Source of the DNA: an uncultured Anaerolineae bacterium
GTDB lineage: Bacteria > Chloroflexota > Anaerolineae > Aggregatilineales > Phototrophicaceae
Direction: 5' to 3'
Assembly: GCA_937922795.1 (NCBI GenBank)
Contig: CALAJK010000055.1
Span: forward strand, 1-53,756
DNA: 53,756 bases
Shown: positions 27,349 through 36,001 of the stretch, one piece after another
How the letters are laid out: each line of letters begins with the position of its first letter
How positions within the stretch are numbered: the first letter of the stretch is position 1
Made by a program: the position numbers and the translations under genes
The notes under the pieces: generated by a model
The model's database searches: none
What the model was told of the DNA's origin: nothing
The model's input: only the letters and a program-made list of their open reading frames with translations

Positions 27349-27796
27349 AGACGTTCAACACCTGGAGTCGGGTAGCCTGCAACCGATCAATCATGACGAC
27401 GGCGAAGCGTTTCATGAGGTCATAACCCAGAACTGGATCGCTGTCACATTTGTCCCTCAAACACTTACCATCCATCGCTATGGCGCGCGTTAAGATGACG
27501 GCGCGAGCGCTGTAGACCCATTTGTAGGGAGGGAAAAGCCAGGACCAGCCTAAAACCTCGTCCTCATTGAGCGTGTCAATGATGAGCTGACCACGGCGAG
27601 GATCGTGCAGTTCTAACGCCACCTGGCCGTGTCGAATCAGGTAGAAGGCATTGGCCGATTCGCCTTCGCGGAACACGTATTCGCCAGGGTCAAAGCGTAC
27701 GTTGCTGGCGCAGCCGGCCAGAAGCTGGATGTATTCAGGCGCCAGGCCGTGAAAGAATTTGGTTTCTTTCAGGATCTCATCAAACGCTTTCATCAT
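27341..27796 (-). CDS. Single cyclic-nucleotide-binding-domain protein in the hydrogenase operon
   Basis: The 151-residue protein is one Crp/Fnr-type beta-barrel effector domain ([20 protein letters not shown], then GQVALEL) with a short helical end and no DNA-binding helix-turn-helix. The phosphate-binding cassette is atypical: where CRP has Gly-Glu-Leu and a nucleotide-binding Arg, this reads [12 protein letters not shown], so cyclic nucleotide binding is doubtful. AAAAAGG lies 6 bases before the first of two ATGs. It overlaps hydB by 17 bp and hydG by 8 bp, so it is made with the hydrogenase and may bind it as a regulatory subunit (inference). Confidence 0.8.
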   Translation of the reverse strand: MMKAFDEILKETKFFHGLAPEYIQLLAGCASNVRFDPGEYVFREGESANAFYLIRHGQVALELHDPRRGQLIIDTLNEDEVLGWSWLFPPYKWVYSARAVILTRAIAMDGKCLRDKCDSDPVLGYDLMKRFAVVMIDRLQATRLQVLNVYG

Positions 27797-28943
27797 GATT
27801 TGCCTTTTTGTTGACGACTGTCTGGTTATCGGCCGCTCGAATGAGACGCGCCTCTTCAGTGATATCAATGCCCACTGGACACCAGGTGATGCAGCGGCCG
27901 CAGCCGACGCAGCCAAATGTCCCGAACTGATCAACCCAAGTGGCCAGCTTGTGGGTCATCCACTGGCGATAGCGCGATTTGGCCGAGTAGCGGACGCTGC
28001 CCCCGTGAATGTATGAAAAGTCCATCGTGAAACAAGAGTCCCACTTGCGAACGCGCTGCGCTTCGTCTCCGTTGAGGTTTGTCGCATCCTCAATCGTGAC
28101 GCAAAAGCAGGTGGGGCAGACCAGCGTGCAGTTTCCGCAAGACAAGCAGCGCTGAGCGACCGCTTCCCAACGTGGATGTTCATAGTTGCGATACAGCAGA
28201 TCGCGCAGACCATCTACGTTGAGTTCTCGTCCCATGTGGGCGCTAGTATCGGCGATGATGTGTGCCGCCGCCTCGATTTCTGCGTCGCCGGCAGGTTGGT
28301 GAGGGATCTCCGCCAGTAGCGCTTGACCGGCAGCGCTGCCAGTTTTGACCACGAAATAGTGGCGGTCGCCCTCAAGGACTTCGGTCAGCGCGAGATCAAA
28401 GCCTTCACGCGCTTCGGGGCCTGAGCCCATGGACGCGCAGAAGCAGGTGTTCCCGGCGCGGCCGCAGTTCACAGCGATGATAAAAGCGGCTTCCCGACGT
28501 GCGCGGTAACGGGCTTCAACAAACTCTCCCTCAAGGAAGACGCGATCCTGAATGCGAATGGCTTGCAGCTCGCAGGGGCGCACCCCAATGAAAGCATAGC
28601 GCGGCGTCGGCTGTTCATCTGCGAGGATTTCAAACTGGCTGTCAGTGCGTCGAGCGCGCCACAGGACTTCTGTTGGCGGGTGCAGCCAGCGTTTCCAAGA
28701 CTGCACAGCGGTGGTGCAGCCGAAGTAGATCGGCGTCTTGGTCTGGTGAAGCCGATAAGTGCCGCCGGACTGCTCATCCACCCAGCCAACCGGCAGATCA
28801 TCTACCGAGGTGATTTCGTCGTAAATGATCGCCTGATCGCCCAGCGTGGGGCCAATGATGTGATATCCATGGCGGGCGAGCGCATCGAAGAGCTGTTGTA
28901 GATGAGCACTTTCGAGGATGAACGACAGGGGGGCGGTGGTCAT
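27780..28943 (-). CDS. hydB: Group 3b hydrogenase iron-sulfur (beta) subunit
   Basis: The 387-residue protein matches the sulfhydrogenase beta subunit: an N-terminal domain with Cys-containing [12 protein letters not shown], then two [4Fe-4S] ferredoxin motifs ([14 protein letters not shown] and [12 protein letters not shown]). It relays electrons between the hydrogenase core and the diaphorase and is thought to take part in sulfur reduction in archaeal relatives. First gene of the leftward operon. AGGAGG precedes the ATG by 11 bases; an earlier ATG there runs into a stop after two codons. Confidence 0.9.
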   Translation of the reverse strand: MTTAPLSFILESAHLQQLFDALARHGYHIIGPTLGDQAIIYDEITSVDDLPVGWVDEQSGGTYRLHQTKTPIYFGCTTAVQSWKRWLHPPTEVLWRARRTDSQFEILADEQPTPRYAFIGVRPCELQAIRIQDRVFLEGEFVEARYRARREAAFIIAVNCGRAGNTCFCASMGSGPEAREGFDLALTEVLEGDRHYFVVKTGSAAGQALLAEIPHQPAGDAEIEAAAHIIADTSAHMGRELNVDGLRDLLYRNYEHPRWEAVAQRCLSCGNCTLVCPTCFCVTIEDATNLNGDEAQRVRKWDSCFTMDFSYIHGGSVRYSAKSRYRQWMTHKLATWVDQFGTFGCVGCGRCITWCPVGIDITEEARLIRAADNQTVVNKKANHDESV

Positions 28944-28966
28944 GGCATCTAATCCTCCTAGGCTTT

Positions 28967-28972
28967 ATTGTA
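28967..28972 (-). promoter_or_regulatory. -10 hexamer of the hydB promoter
   Basis: TACAAT on the minus strand would place the transcript start near 28960, leaving a 17-base leader that contains the AGGAGG ribosome site. The -35 region is poor (no TTGACA-like hexamer at 16-18 bases), which fits an activator-dependent promoter. Confidence 0.45.
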
Positions 28973-29016
28973 TGGCTTTCAATCCGGTGATCGGTATGAC
29001 AAAGCACAGGTCGTAT

Positions 29017-29032
29017 CGTGAAATATGTCACA
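29017..29032. promoter_or_regulatory. CRP/FNR-family-like binding site
   Basis: CGTGA-AATATG-TCACA matches the CRP consensus TGTGA-N6-TCACA at 9 of 10 defined bases. Its centre lies about 64 bp upstream of the predicted hydB start, close to the -61.5 position used by class I CRP activators. It could also act on the rightward operon. An 8-base palindrome of this kind is expected about once by chance in a window this size, so position is the main support. Confidence 0.45.
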
Positions 29033-29247
29033 AGCTGTGGGTTAGTGTTGGGTGGAGACAAAGCAGGCATTCAAGCCGAAGTGCTGGCTTACTGAAGGCC
29101 GTGTGTGAACAAGCTAGAAGTCAGGATGAAGGAATCTTTAAGCGAAGAATAAATTCGGGAGAAACGTCACAATCGGGTATGCCGTTCTACACTGCCAAAA
29201 TTTGTTATGACGATTTACATTTTGCTGTATGGTAAGGAGCAAATCGG

Positions 29248-29826
29248 GTGGAAAGTTTGGTTCTGCTGTTGGTCGCGTTGATCTGTGCGATCCAGGCAGT
29301 CCGTTCGGCTCAGCTTCTGATCGCCGCGCTGTGGCTGGCGGGCGTGAGCGCGTGCATTGCGCTCTTTTTATACGCGCTGGGCGCTCATGCTATCGCGGTC
29401 ATTGAGCTGAGCGTTGGGGCGGGGCTTGTCACCATTTTGATGGTGTTCGCCATCACCATGGTTGGCGAGGACAGCGAGCCGCATCAACCGGTAGTCCCGC
29501 GCTGGATGGCGATTGCGCTGCCGGCAGCGGTGCTGATTCTGGCGGCGGGGTTGCTTTTGAACGCTGGCATTTCCTCCTCCGCCGACGCGGCCCCCGATGA
29601 GAGCCTGAGCGCCGTGTTATGGCAGCTTCGCGGCGCAGACGTGGCAGCGCAGCTCGCGCTCATCTTCGCGGGCGTGTTGGGACTGCTGGCGCTGCTGGCC
29701 GATGATCGCGAGGAACCGGGGGCGTCATCTCTGTGGGTTGAAGCCGAGTCTGATGAACCTTCCGCACAGTTTCGCGTTGCAGAGAAATCTGAGGTTGATC
29801 TGGAAGAAGTGGGTTCACCGCAATGA
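29248..29826 (+). CDS. Group 4 hydrogenase membrane subunit, NuoJ/MbhD-E-like
   Basis: The 192-residue membrane protein has about five hydrophobic segments. The block IAVIELSVGAGLVTILMVF matches the NuoJ/MbhD-type motif in which an acidic residue in a membrane helix precedes a Gly-rich turn. A charged tail of about 45 residues follows. In complex I this subunit lies between the antiporter-like modules and the hydrogenase-like arm. It begins with GTG after AAGGAG and overlaps the next gene by 4 bases. First gene of the rightward group 4 operon. Confidence 0.75.
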   Translation: MESLVLLLVALICAIQAVRSAQLLIAALWLAGVSACIALFLYALGAHAIAVIELSVGAGLVTILMVFAITMVGEDSEPHQPVVPRWMAIALPAAVLILAAGLLLNAGISSSADAAPDESLSAVLWQLRGADVAAQLALIFAGVLGLLALLADDREEPGASSLWVEAESDEPSAQFRVAEKSEVDLEEVGSPQ

Positions 29827-30119
29827 TCTGGGGATTAGTGGCCGCATTTGCGCTGCTGGCCGTAGGCCTGTACGGATTGTTAGCGCTGCGTAATCTGATC
29901 AAGCTGACGATCGCGCTCCAATTGATGATGAAAGGTGGGTTGATTGCGGTCGTCCTGGCTGGGGATGCCGTCGGTCAGCGCGGCCTGGGCGAGAGCCTGG
30001 GGGTGACGCTGATCATCGCCGATACCGTCGCGGCTGTCATTGGTCTGGCGTTGGCCGTGCTGGTGCGGCGCCGCCTCGGCTCACTTGATATTGAGGTTGT
30101 ATCCAAACTGCGCGGCTAA
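29823..30119 (+). CDS. Group 4 hydrogenase membrane subunit, NuoK/MnhC/MbhG-like
   Basis: The 98-residue protein has three membrane helices in the NuoK pattern (GLYGLLALRNLIKLTIALQLM). By eye, the helix-2 Glu needed for proton transfer in NuoK (IGLELM) is Gln here, and the helix-3 Glu corresponds to Asp in IIADTVAAVIG. It should sit between the NuoJ-like and antiporter-like subunits in the membrane. The start overlaps the upstream stop (ATGA). Confidence 0.75.
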   Translation: MIWGLVAAFALLAVGLYGLLALRNLIKLTIALQLMMKGGLIAVVLAGDAVGQRGLGESLGVTLIIADTVAAVIGLALAVLVRRRLGSLDIEVVSKLRG

Positions 30120-30140
30120 ATCTCAGGCCGCGAGGCGTGT

Positions 30141-32057
30141 ATGTTCAATTGGGTCGTGCTTTCGATTGCGTTTCCGCTGGCCGGCGTGCTGCTCAATCTG
30201 GCGCTCAGCCGGAGGCTGCGCGAACCCTGGCCGGGCGTGCTGGCGACGATCATGGTCGCAGGCGCGGGAATTGCGGCAGCGTTGACCGCCGGGGCGTTGG
30301 CCGCTGAGCCAGAAGGCTCGGTCATCACCCTCGGTTCGTGGATTGCCGTCGGCGACCTGCATGTGACGTGGGCGCTGCGCGTTGATCTGCTCTCCACGCT
30401 CATGATGTTGGTGGTGACGCTGGTCGGTTTGCTCATCCACGTCTATTCGATCGGCTATATGCGCGGTGACGCCAGGTTCACGCGCTTCTTCATTTACCTC
30501 AATCTATTCGTCGCAGCCATGCTGCTGCTGGTCACGGCTGACAATCTGGTCGTGATGTTCGTAGGTTGGGAAAGCGTAGGACTGTGCTCTTATCTACTCA
30601 TCGGCTTCTGGTTTGACAAGACCAAAGGTGAGGGCTGGAGGAACAGCACAGCGGCGCGCAAAGCGTTCATCGTCAACCGCGTCGGCGACCTGGGTTTGCT
30701 GCTGGCGCTGTTCATGATCTTCTGGACGTTCAAGACGCTGGCGATTGAGGAAGTTCTGGAGCAGGCCGCCCACACCCTTGAGCTGGGCGCGCCCATAGCG
30801 ACGGCCATGGCGCTGCTGCTCCTGTTGGGTGTGTCCGGCAAAAGCGCTCAGCTTCCTTTGTTCCTGTGGCTTCCCGACGCGATGGCCGGTCCGACGCCGG
30901 CCTCAGCGCTGATTCACGCGGCGACGATGGTGACTGCCGGGGTGTATCTCATCATCCGCATGCAGGCGTTGTTCGTGCTGGCGCCAGCAGCGCAGATGAC
31001 GGCTGCGGCCGTTGGGGCCGTCACCGCGTTGTTTGGCGCGAGCGCAGCGCTGGCGCAGACAGACATCAAGCGGGTGTTGGCGTTTTCAACGATCAGCCAG
31101 CTCGGGTTTATGGTCACGGCGGCGGGCATTGGCAGCACGAGCGCGGGCCTATTCCATCTCATGACGCACGCCTGTTTTAAGTCGCTGTTGTTTTTGGCGG
31201 CGGGTTCAGTCATTCATGCCTTGAAGCACCATGGGAGGCAGGCCGATTTCGACGCACAGGATATGCGCTTCATGGGCGGTCTGTGGCGGCGTATGCCCTG
31301 GACTTTCATCACTTATTGGGCAGGGGCGCTGGCGTTGATAGGGCTGCCGCCGTTCTCAGGCTTTTTCTCCAAGGATGAAATTCTGGCCTCGGCTTACGAG
31401 TATCATCCCGCCATCTTCATTTTACTCTTCGCGGCGGCTTTTCTAACCGCGCTGTACGTCGCCCGACAAGGGCTTCTGATCTTCGCAGGGCGACCGCGGA
31501 GCAAGGCGGCCGTCGCCGCCGCCGAGAGCGAGCGCGTCATGATCTGGCCGCTGCTGATCTTGGCGCTGTTTTCAGCCGTGGGCGGGGCGCTCAATCTGCC
31601 TGGGAACGGTCTGCTGGCGCATTGGTGGGAAGAGTCCGGGCTGCCGGTTCATGAGGCTGGGTTCAATCCAACAGTGGCAGCGCTGGCAGCAGCAGTGGCC
31701 CTGGCGGGCGTTGGTCTGGCGTGGGCGCTGTATGGTCGCGGCAAGGCTGATGTGAGCCATGCTGATCCTCTCGAAAAGCATTTGGGGCGTTTGTTCCCAG
31801 GCATACAGCAGGGTTGGGGCTTGGATGCACTGTCGGTGAAGGCTGTCGTCTACCCCTTCAACCGCCTGGGTGTTGCGCTCAGCCGGTTCGACCTGAACGG
31901 CATTGGCGGCGCTGATCGAGGACTGGCGCATGTGGTTGGGTTGAGCGCTCAGCGATTGAGCAAAATCCAGACCGGCTATTTGAACTGGAATATTGCCATC
32001 ATGATCGTGGGAATTGCGACAGTCCTGCTCCTAGTCGCGCTGTGGAGGACAGGATGA
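30141..32057 (+). CDS. Group 4 hydrogenase antiporter-like subunit (NuoL/HyfB type)
   Basis: The 638-residue, many-helix protein has the Mrp-antiporter-like core of NuoL: the channel Glu in VGWESVGLCSYLLIGFW and the Lys in GKSAQLPLFLWLPDAMAG, then HAATMVTAGVYLI. The C-terminal extension has a lateral-helix-like stretch and a final membrane segment (NWNIAIMIVGIATVLLLVALW). It should pump protons or sodium ions driven by ferredoxin-dependent H2 production. GAGG lies 5 bases before the ATG. It overlaps the next gene by 4 bases. Confidence 0.9.
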   Translation: MFNWVVLSIAFPLAGVLLNLALSRRLREPWPGVLATIMVAGAGIAAALTAGALAAEPEGSVITLGSWIAVGDLHVTWALRVDLLSTLMMLVVTLVGLLIHVYSIGYMRGDARFTRFFIYLNLFVAAMLLLVTADNLVVMFVGWESVGLCSYLLIGFWFDKTKGEGWRNSTAARKAFIVNRVGDLGLLLALFMIFWTFKTLAIEEVLEQAAHTLELGAPIATAMALLLLLGVSGKSAQLPLFLWLPDAMAGPTPASALIHAATMVTAGVYLIIRMQALFVLAPAAQMTAAAVGAVTALFGASAALAQTDIKRVLAFSTISQLGFMVTAAGIGSTSAGLFHLMTHACFKSLLFLAAGSVIHALKHHGRQADFDAQDMRFMGGLWRRMPWTFITYWAGALALIGLPPFSGFFSKDEILASAYEYHPAIFILLFAAAFLTALYVARQGLLIFAGRPRSKAAVAAAESERVMIWPLLILALFSAVGGALNLPGNGLLAHWWEESGLPVHEAGFNPTVAALAAAVALAGVGLAWALYGRGKADVSHADPLEKHLGRLFPGIQQGWGLDALSVKAVVYPFNRLGVALSRFDLNGIGGADRGLAHVVGLSAQRLSKIQTGYLNWNIAIMIVGIATVLLLVALWRTG

Positions 32058-33523
32058 ACGCGGCGCTCCCGGTTGGGCTGCTGACTTTGCCGCTGCTTTC
32101 GTCGCCTCTCGCTTATTTCGTCGGACGGTTCTCCGGCCGACGGCATGGCCTGGCGCAATTTGTCGCCCTGGTCGTTTTGTTGGTCGCCTGGGCGATGTTC
32201 GTGGCGATGGCGGGCCAGTTGGCCGCCGGCGAAACGCCTCAGTTTGAATATGGCATGATCGCTTTCCGGTTGGACGGCCTGGCGATGTATATGGCTGCCC
32301 TGGCGCTGGGGTTGAGCACGCTGGCAGTCTTTTTCGCCCGTCAGATGTTTCAAGCGCGCGCCGGTTCGGAGAAATACTACGCGGCGCTGCTGGCGCTGAC
32401 CGGCGCGATGATCGGGCTGGCGGGCGCGAGGGATCTGTTCAATCTGTGGGTTTGGTTTGAAACCATGATCGCGGCCTCGTATCTGCTGGTTGTGATCTTT
32501 CACGATGAGGCGCTCAATCTGGAAGCCGGGTTCAAGTATGTCGTGCAGAGCGCGATGGGTTCCGGCCTAGTCGTCTTCGGCATCGCTCTGATACTGCTGG
32601 ATACGGGAACGCTGAATCTCGATCTGATCGCACAGGCAGCGCCTCACAGCGCCATGGCTGCGATCGGCAGCGCTTTGTGCTTCATCGGGTTTGGGGTGAA
32701 AGTGGCCATCGTGCCGATGCATACCTGGCTGCCGGATGTCTACACTCAGTCTCCTAGCGTTTCCAGCGCAGTCCTGGCCGGCGCGGTCAGCAAGGCCGGC
32801 CTGGTCGGCCTGCTGCGCGTGACGGCGGCGTTGAGCGCGGCTATCCCGTGGGCAGATTTGTTCATGCTCTTCGGCGCGGCCAGCATTTTGGCGGGCAATC
32901 TGCTGGCATTTCGCCAGCGCGATGTCAAACGTTTGCTGGCTTATTCCAGCATGGGGCATCTGGGCTATGTGATGCTGGGTATTGGCTTCGGTTTGCATGC
33001 GGGCCAGACAGCAGGCGTATACGGCGGCCTGTTCCATGCGCTCAATCATAGCGTGATGAAGGGCTTAGCATTCTTCAGCATTGGCGCAGCGCTGTATCTG
33101 CTGAGCAGACCTGTGGGGAGAGAACACGGGCTGCGGCTCGATGATCTGGCCGGGATGGCGCGGCGCTGCCCCCTGTTGGCGCTGGCGCTGACGCTGGCGC
33201 TGTTCAGCCTGGCGGGGATTCCGCCGCTGGCCGGTTTCATGTCGAAATGGCAAATCTTCGCCGCCGGGCTGGCGGCAAATTCGCCATGGGTGACCGCGTT
33301 GGTCGTCTTTGCCGCGCTCAACAGCGTGTTGTCGTTGGGCTACTATCTGCCGGTGGTGAATGCCCTTTACCGAGAAGGCGCGTCCGAAGGGCAGACGCGG
33401 CTGCCGCTGCCCCGGCTGATGGCCATTCCGCTGGTCGTGCTATCGTTTCTGATCGTGTTGTTGGGTCTGTGGCCGGATGCGGTGCGCTGGTTAGTTGCGC
33501 CGGCTAGCGTTCTGGGAGGTTGA
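32054..33523 (+). CDS. Group 4 hydrogenase antiporter-like subunit (NuoM/MnhD/HyfF type)
   Basis: The 489-residue membrane protein is a second antiporter-like subunit, with the channel Glu in NLWVWFETMIAASYLL, Lys in GVKVAIVPMHTWLPDVY, and the AVSKAGLVGLLR block. Together with the upstream NuoL-like subunit it gives the complex two ion channels; no third (NuoN-like) subunit is present. The ATG overlaps the previous stop as ATGA with GGAGG 6 bases upstream, and is preferred over a GTG four codons earlier. Confidence 0.9.
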   Translation: MNAALPVGLLTLPLLSSPLAYFVGRFSGRRHGLAQFVALVVLLVAWAMFVAMAGQLAAGETPQFEYGMIAFRLDGLAMYMAALALGLSTLAVFFARQMFQARAGSEKYYAALLALTGAMIGLAGARDLFNLWVWFETMIAASYLLVVIFHDEALNLEAGFKYVVQSAMGSGLVVFGIALILLDTGTLNLDLIAQAAPHSAMAAIGSALCFIGFGVKVAIVPMHTWLPDVYTQSPSVSSAVLAGAVSKAGLVGLLRVTAALSAAIPWADLFMLFGAASILAGNLLAFRQRDVKRLLAYSSMGHLGYVMLGIGFGLHAGQTAGVYGGLFHALNHSVMKGLAFFSIGAALYLLSRPVGREHGLRLDDLAGMARRCPLLALALTLALFSLAGIPPLAGFMSKWQIFAAGLAANSPWVTALVVFAALNSVLSLGYYLPVVNALYREGASEGQTRLPLPRLMAIPLVVLSFLIVLLGLWPDAVRWLVAPASVLGG

Positions 33524-33529
33524 GGGCGG

Positions 33530-33841
33530 ATGGAGAGTCTGTTGACGCCGCCGTTAGCGTTTGGGGTGTATTTAGCGCTGGTGAGCTTATTGGCGCTGCT
33601 GGGGCGGCACATGGCTGCCCCTGGCGCTGGCGGCTCGCGAACTTCTACAGCCTATGCCAGCGGTGAAGAAGCGCCGGAACGATCAGGCGCTCCCGGCTAT
33701 CGCCCGTTCTTTCTGGTGGCGCTGTTTTTCGGCATTCTGCACCTGGGCGTGCTGGTTCTAGGAACCAGCGATCTATCCCCGATCGCAGGTGTCTATCTGC
33801 TGGGTTTGGCCTTGTCGCTGCTGGCGCTGGTGATTGGATGA
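33530..33841 (+). CDS. Small membrane protein, possibly NuoA-like
   Basis: The 103-residue protein has three hydrophobic helices. After the first helix, YASGEEAPE followed by GYRPFFLVALFFGILHL resembles NuoA (YECG loop, then RFFLVAILFLIFDVE), but the acidic residues NuoA carries in the second helix are absent. Its place between the NuoM-like and NuoB-like genes, 6 bp after the former, shows it belongs to the complex. The NuoA identity is uncertain. Confidence 0.55.
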   Translation: MESLLTPPLAFGVYLALVSLLALLGRHMAAPGAGGSRTSTAYASGEEAPERSGAPGYRPFFLVALFFGILHLGVLVLGTSDLSPIAGVYLLGLALSLLALVIG

Positions 33842-33851
33842 GGTGAGAAGC

Positions 33852-34370
33852 GTGCAACTCAAACTGGCTGACCTGTGGACGAATGCTTTAGACCAAGTCA
33901 AAACCTGGGCGCGTGTGAATTCACCTTGGGTGATCCACTTCAACAGTGGTTCTTGCAACGGCTGTGATATCGAAATCTTGGCGACGCTGACGCCGCGCTA
34001 TGATGTGGAGCGTCTGGGGATCAAACTGCAAGGCAGTCCGCGCCATGCCGATGTATTAATCTGCACGGGGCCGGTCACACGTCAAGCGCGCGAGCGTCTG
34101 CGGCGCATATACGAGCAGATGCCAGAGCCGAAATTTGTGATTGCAGTGGGATCGTGCAGCATCTCTGGGGGCGCGTTTCACCGCTGCTACAACGTCATCG
34201 GCCACATTGACGAAGTGATACCGGTTGATGTGTATGTTCCTGGCTGTCCCCCACGACCAGAGGCGATCATCGATGGTGTGGTGAAACTGCTAGAGAAGCT
34301 GCGCGGGGCTAAAACGCAGTCGGCGAACGCAGAGCAGGAGGGAGAGTGGCGCGATGACAACCGAGGATAG
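33852..34370 (+). CDS. Group 4 NiFe hydrogenase small subunit (NuoB/HycG/MbhJ-like)
   Basis: The 172-residue protein binds the proximal [4Fe-4S] cluster next to the NiFe site. Cysteines are in GSCNGCDIEI, VGSCSISGG and PGCPPRPEAI. The GSCNGCDIE form is typical of energy-converting hydrogenases, whereas complex I NuoB has adjacent Cys residues. A GTG start is chosen because GGTGA lies 5 bases upstream; TTG and GTG codons 18 and 9 bases earlier are alternatives. It overlaps the next gene by 17 bp. Confidence 0.85.
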   Translation: MQLKLADLWTNALDQVKTWARVNSPWVIHFNSGSCNGCDIEILATLTPRYDVERLGIKLQGSPRHADVLICTGPVTRQARERLRRIYEQMPEPKFVIAVGSCSISGGAFHRCYNVIGHIDEVIPVDVYVPGCPPRPEAIIDGVVKLLEKLRGAKTQSANAEQEGEWRDDNRG

Positions 34371-34803
34371 GCTGCGGCAGGCGCAGGAAGCGCTGTCACC
34401 TTGGGCGCAGGAAGCGGATGCGCCGGAGCCGGTCCGGCTCGACATCGTCCTAGATCGCTCCCATCTCCCAAGCGCGGTTGCCGCGCTGATGAATATTCGA
34501 TGGGGTTATCTGGTGGCGATCACCGGTCTGGATCTCGGCGCCGAGGCGAAACAGTACGAAGTCCTGTACCACTTCGGGTCAGGGGCAGCGCTGTTAACGC
34601 TGAGGGTGCGCATAGCGCATGCTGACTCGGTTGTGCCGAGCATCACCGGCATTATCCCTGCGGCCAGCGTGGCTGAGCGTGAACTGTCAGAGATGTTTGG
34701 CATTCGCGTCATCGGTCTGTTAGACCAAAGCCGGTTGTTCCTGCCTGACGATTGGCCTGACGGTGTTTACCCCTTGCGCAAAGACGCCGTGCTGGAGAAG
34801 TGA
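34354..34803 (+). CDS. Group 4 hydrogenase NuoC-like subunit (HycE N-terminal type)
   Basis: The 149-residue protein matches the complex I 30-kDa subunit: WGYLVAITGLDLG and the highly conserved AERELSEMFGIRVIGL followed by LPDDWPDGVYPLRKD. It braces the small subunit in the peripheral arm. In E. coli hydrogenases 3 and 4 this part is fused to the large subunit; here the genes are separate with a 1-base gap. Confidence 0.9.
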   Translation: MTTEDRLRQAQEALSPWAQEADAPEPVRLDIVLDRSHLPSAVAALMNIRWGYLVAITGLDLGAEAKQYEVLYHFGSGAALLTLRVRIAHADSVVPSITGIIPAASVAERELSEMFGIRVIGLLDQSRLFLPDDWPDGVYPLRKDAVLEK

Positions 34804-34804
34804 G

Positions 34805-36001
34805 ATGACTACGGGCTCCGTTCCTAAGCGATTCTCGATACCGATCGGCCCACAGCATCCCGCGCTGAAAGAGCCGGGACACTTCGATTTCTCGGTAGAC
34901 GGCGAGGTGGTCACCGGGGCGACAGTGCGTTTGGGTTACGCGCATCGCGGCATTGAAAAGGCAGCCGAAAACCAGAATTGGGTACAGAACTTGTATCTAC
35001 TTGAACGCATTTGCGGCATCTGTTCCCATATTCACGCGACCGCCTATTGTTTGGGGGTTGAGAAGCTGGCCGATGTGGAAGCGCCGCCACGAGCTCAGGC
35101 GATCCGCGTGCTGATTGCGGAATTGGAGCGCGTGCACAGCCATTTGCTCTGGTTGGGCGTGACCGCTCATGAAGCTGGTTTTGACACGCTGTTCATGTAT
35201 TCCTGGCGCGACCGTGAGACGGTAATGGACATCCTCGAATCGCTGACCGGCAACCGGGTGAACTACTCAGCTAATATGTTGGGCGGCGTGAAGTTCGATG
35301 TGACGGACGACAATCGGAAAGCGATCGAGCGGGGCGTGAACTTCCTGGAGACCCGGACGCGGCACTATCTGAACGTGGTCACAACCGATCAGGTGTTCGT
35401 GCAGCGCACCCGTGGGGTCGGCGTGATAACGCGCGAACAGGCTGAACAGCTCGGCGTCATCGGGCCGACCGCGCGCGCTTCAGGGGTGCTGCGCGATGTG
35501 CGCGTGGAAGCGCCCTACGCGGCCTATCGTGATATTCCGGTGCAGCCGGTCATCGAGACGGCGGGCGATCTGGAAGCCCGGTTTGTGGTGCGCCTCAAAG
35601 AACTTTTCGAGAGCTACCGCTTGATCCGCGTCATCCTCGAACAAATGCCACCGGGCGACCTGAACGTGCGCATGCCGCGGCGTCCGAAGGCTGGCGAGGC
35701 GATCAGCCGCGTTGAGGCCCCGCGCGGTGAGCTGTTCTATTTCATCAAGAGCAACGGCGCTGATAACCCGGAGCGCGTGAAGGTGCGGACGCCCACGCTG
35801 TGCAACATGGCGTCGGTGCTGGTGACAGCAGTTGGGCAGCAGTTGGCCGATGTCCCGATGATCCTGGCGGGCATTGATCCGTGTTTCTCATGCAATGATC
35901 GCGCCGTGACCATCTCTAAGGCAGGAGATGCAACGAGCGCTGTGTGGTCGTGGCAGCAACTGCGCCAGTACAGCCAGGCGTACTACCGGAGGCGGCTGTG
36001 A
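34805..36001 (+). CDS. Group 4 NiFe hydrogenase large subunit (NuoD/HycE-like)
   Basis: The 398-residue subunit keeps all four nickel-ligating Cys residues: RICGIC (Cys70, Cys73) and DPCFSC (Cys360, Cys363), which complex I NuoD has lost. It is therefore a hydrogenase rather than a quinone reductase. The L2 motif ends DPCFSCNDR, and a 32-residue tail follows Arg366; in E. coli HycE the maturation protease cuts after the equivalent Arg, leaving a tail of the same length. The start is the ATG two bases after the nuoC-like stop. Confidence 0.9.
   Translation: MTTGSVPKRFSIPIGPQHPALKEPGHFDFSVDGEVVTGATVRLGYAHRGIEKAAENQNWVQNLYLLERICGICSHIHATAYCLGVEKLADVEAPPRAQAIRVLIAELERVHSHLLWLGVTAHEAGFDTLFMYSWRDRETVMDILESLTGNRVNYSANMLGGVKFDVTDDNRKAIERGVNFLETRTRHYLNVVTTDQVFVQRTRGVGVITREQAEQLGVIGPTARASGVLRDVRVEAPYAAYRDIPVQPVIETAGDLEARFVVRLKELFESYRLIRVILEQMPPGDLNVRMPRRPKAGEAISRVEAPRGELFYFIKSNGADNPERVKVRTPTLCNMASVLVTAVGQQLADVPMILAGIDPCFSCNDRAVTISKAGDATSAVWSWQQLRQYSQAYYRRRL

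Larger units (their letters stand above)
28944..29247. promoter_or_regulatory. Shared divergent control region of the two hydrogenase operons
   Basis: This 304-bp stretch without a gene separates the leftward group 3b and rightward group 4 hydrogenase operons. It holds a -10 hexamer for hydB near its left end, a CRP-like palindrome at 29017-29032, and an AT-rich right end (about 29195-29235) ahead of the group 4 operon in which I cannot place a convincing -35/-10 pair. I see no ORF with a ribosome site and no strong hairpin. Confidence 0.6.

Noticed and set aside
27341..27796. Calling the cyclic-nucleotide-domain protein a transcription regulator
   Set aside because: At 151 residues it lacks a helix-turn-helix; the gene is embedded by overlap in a structural operon.
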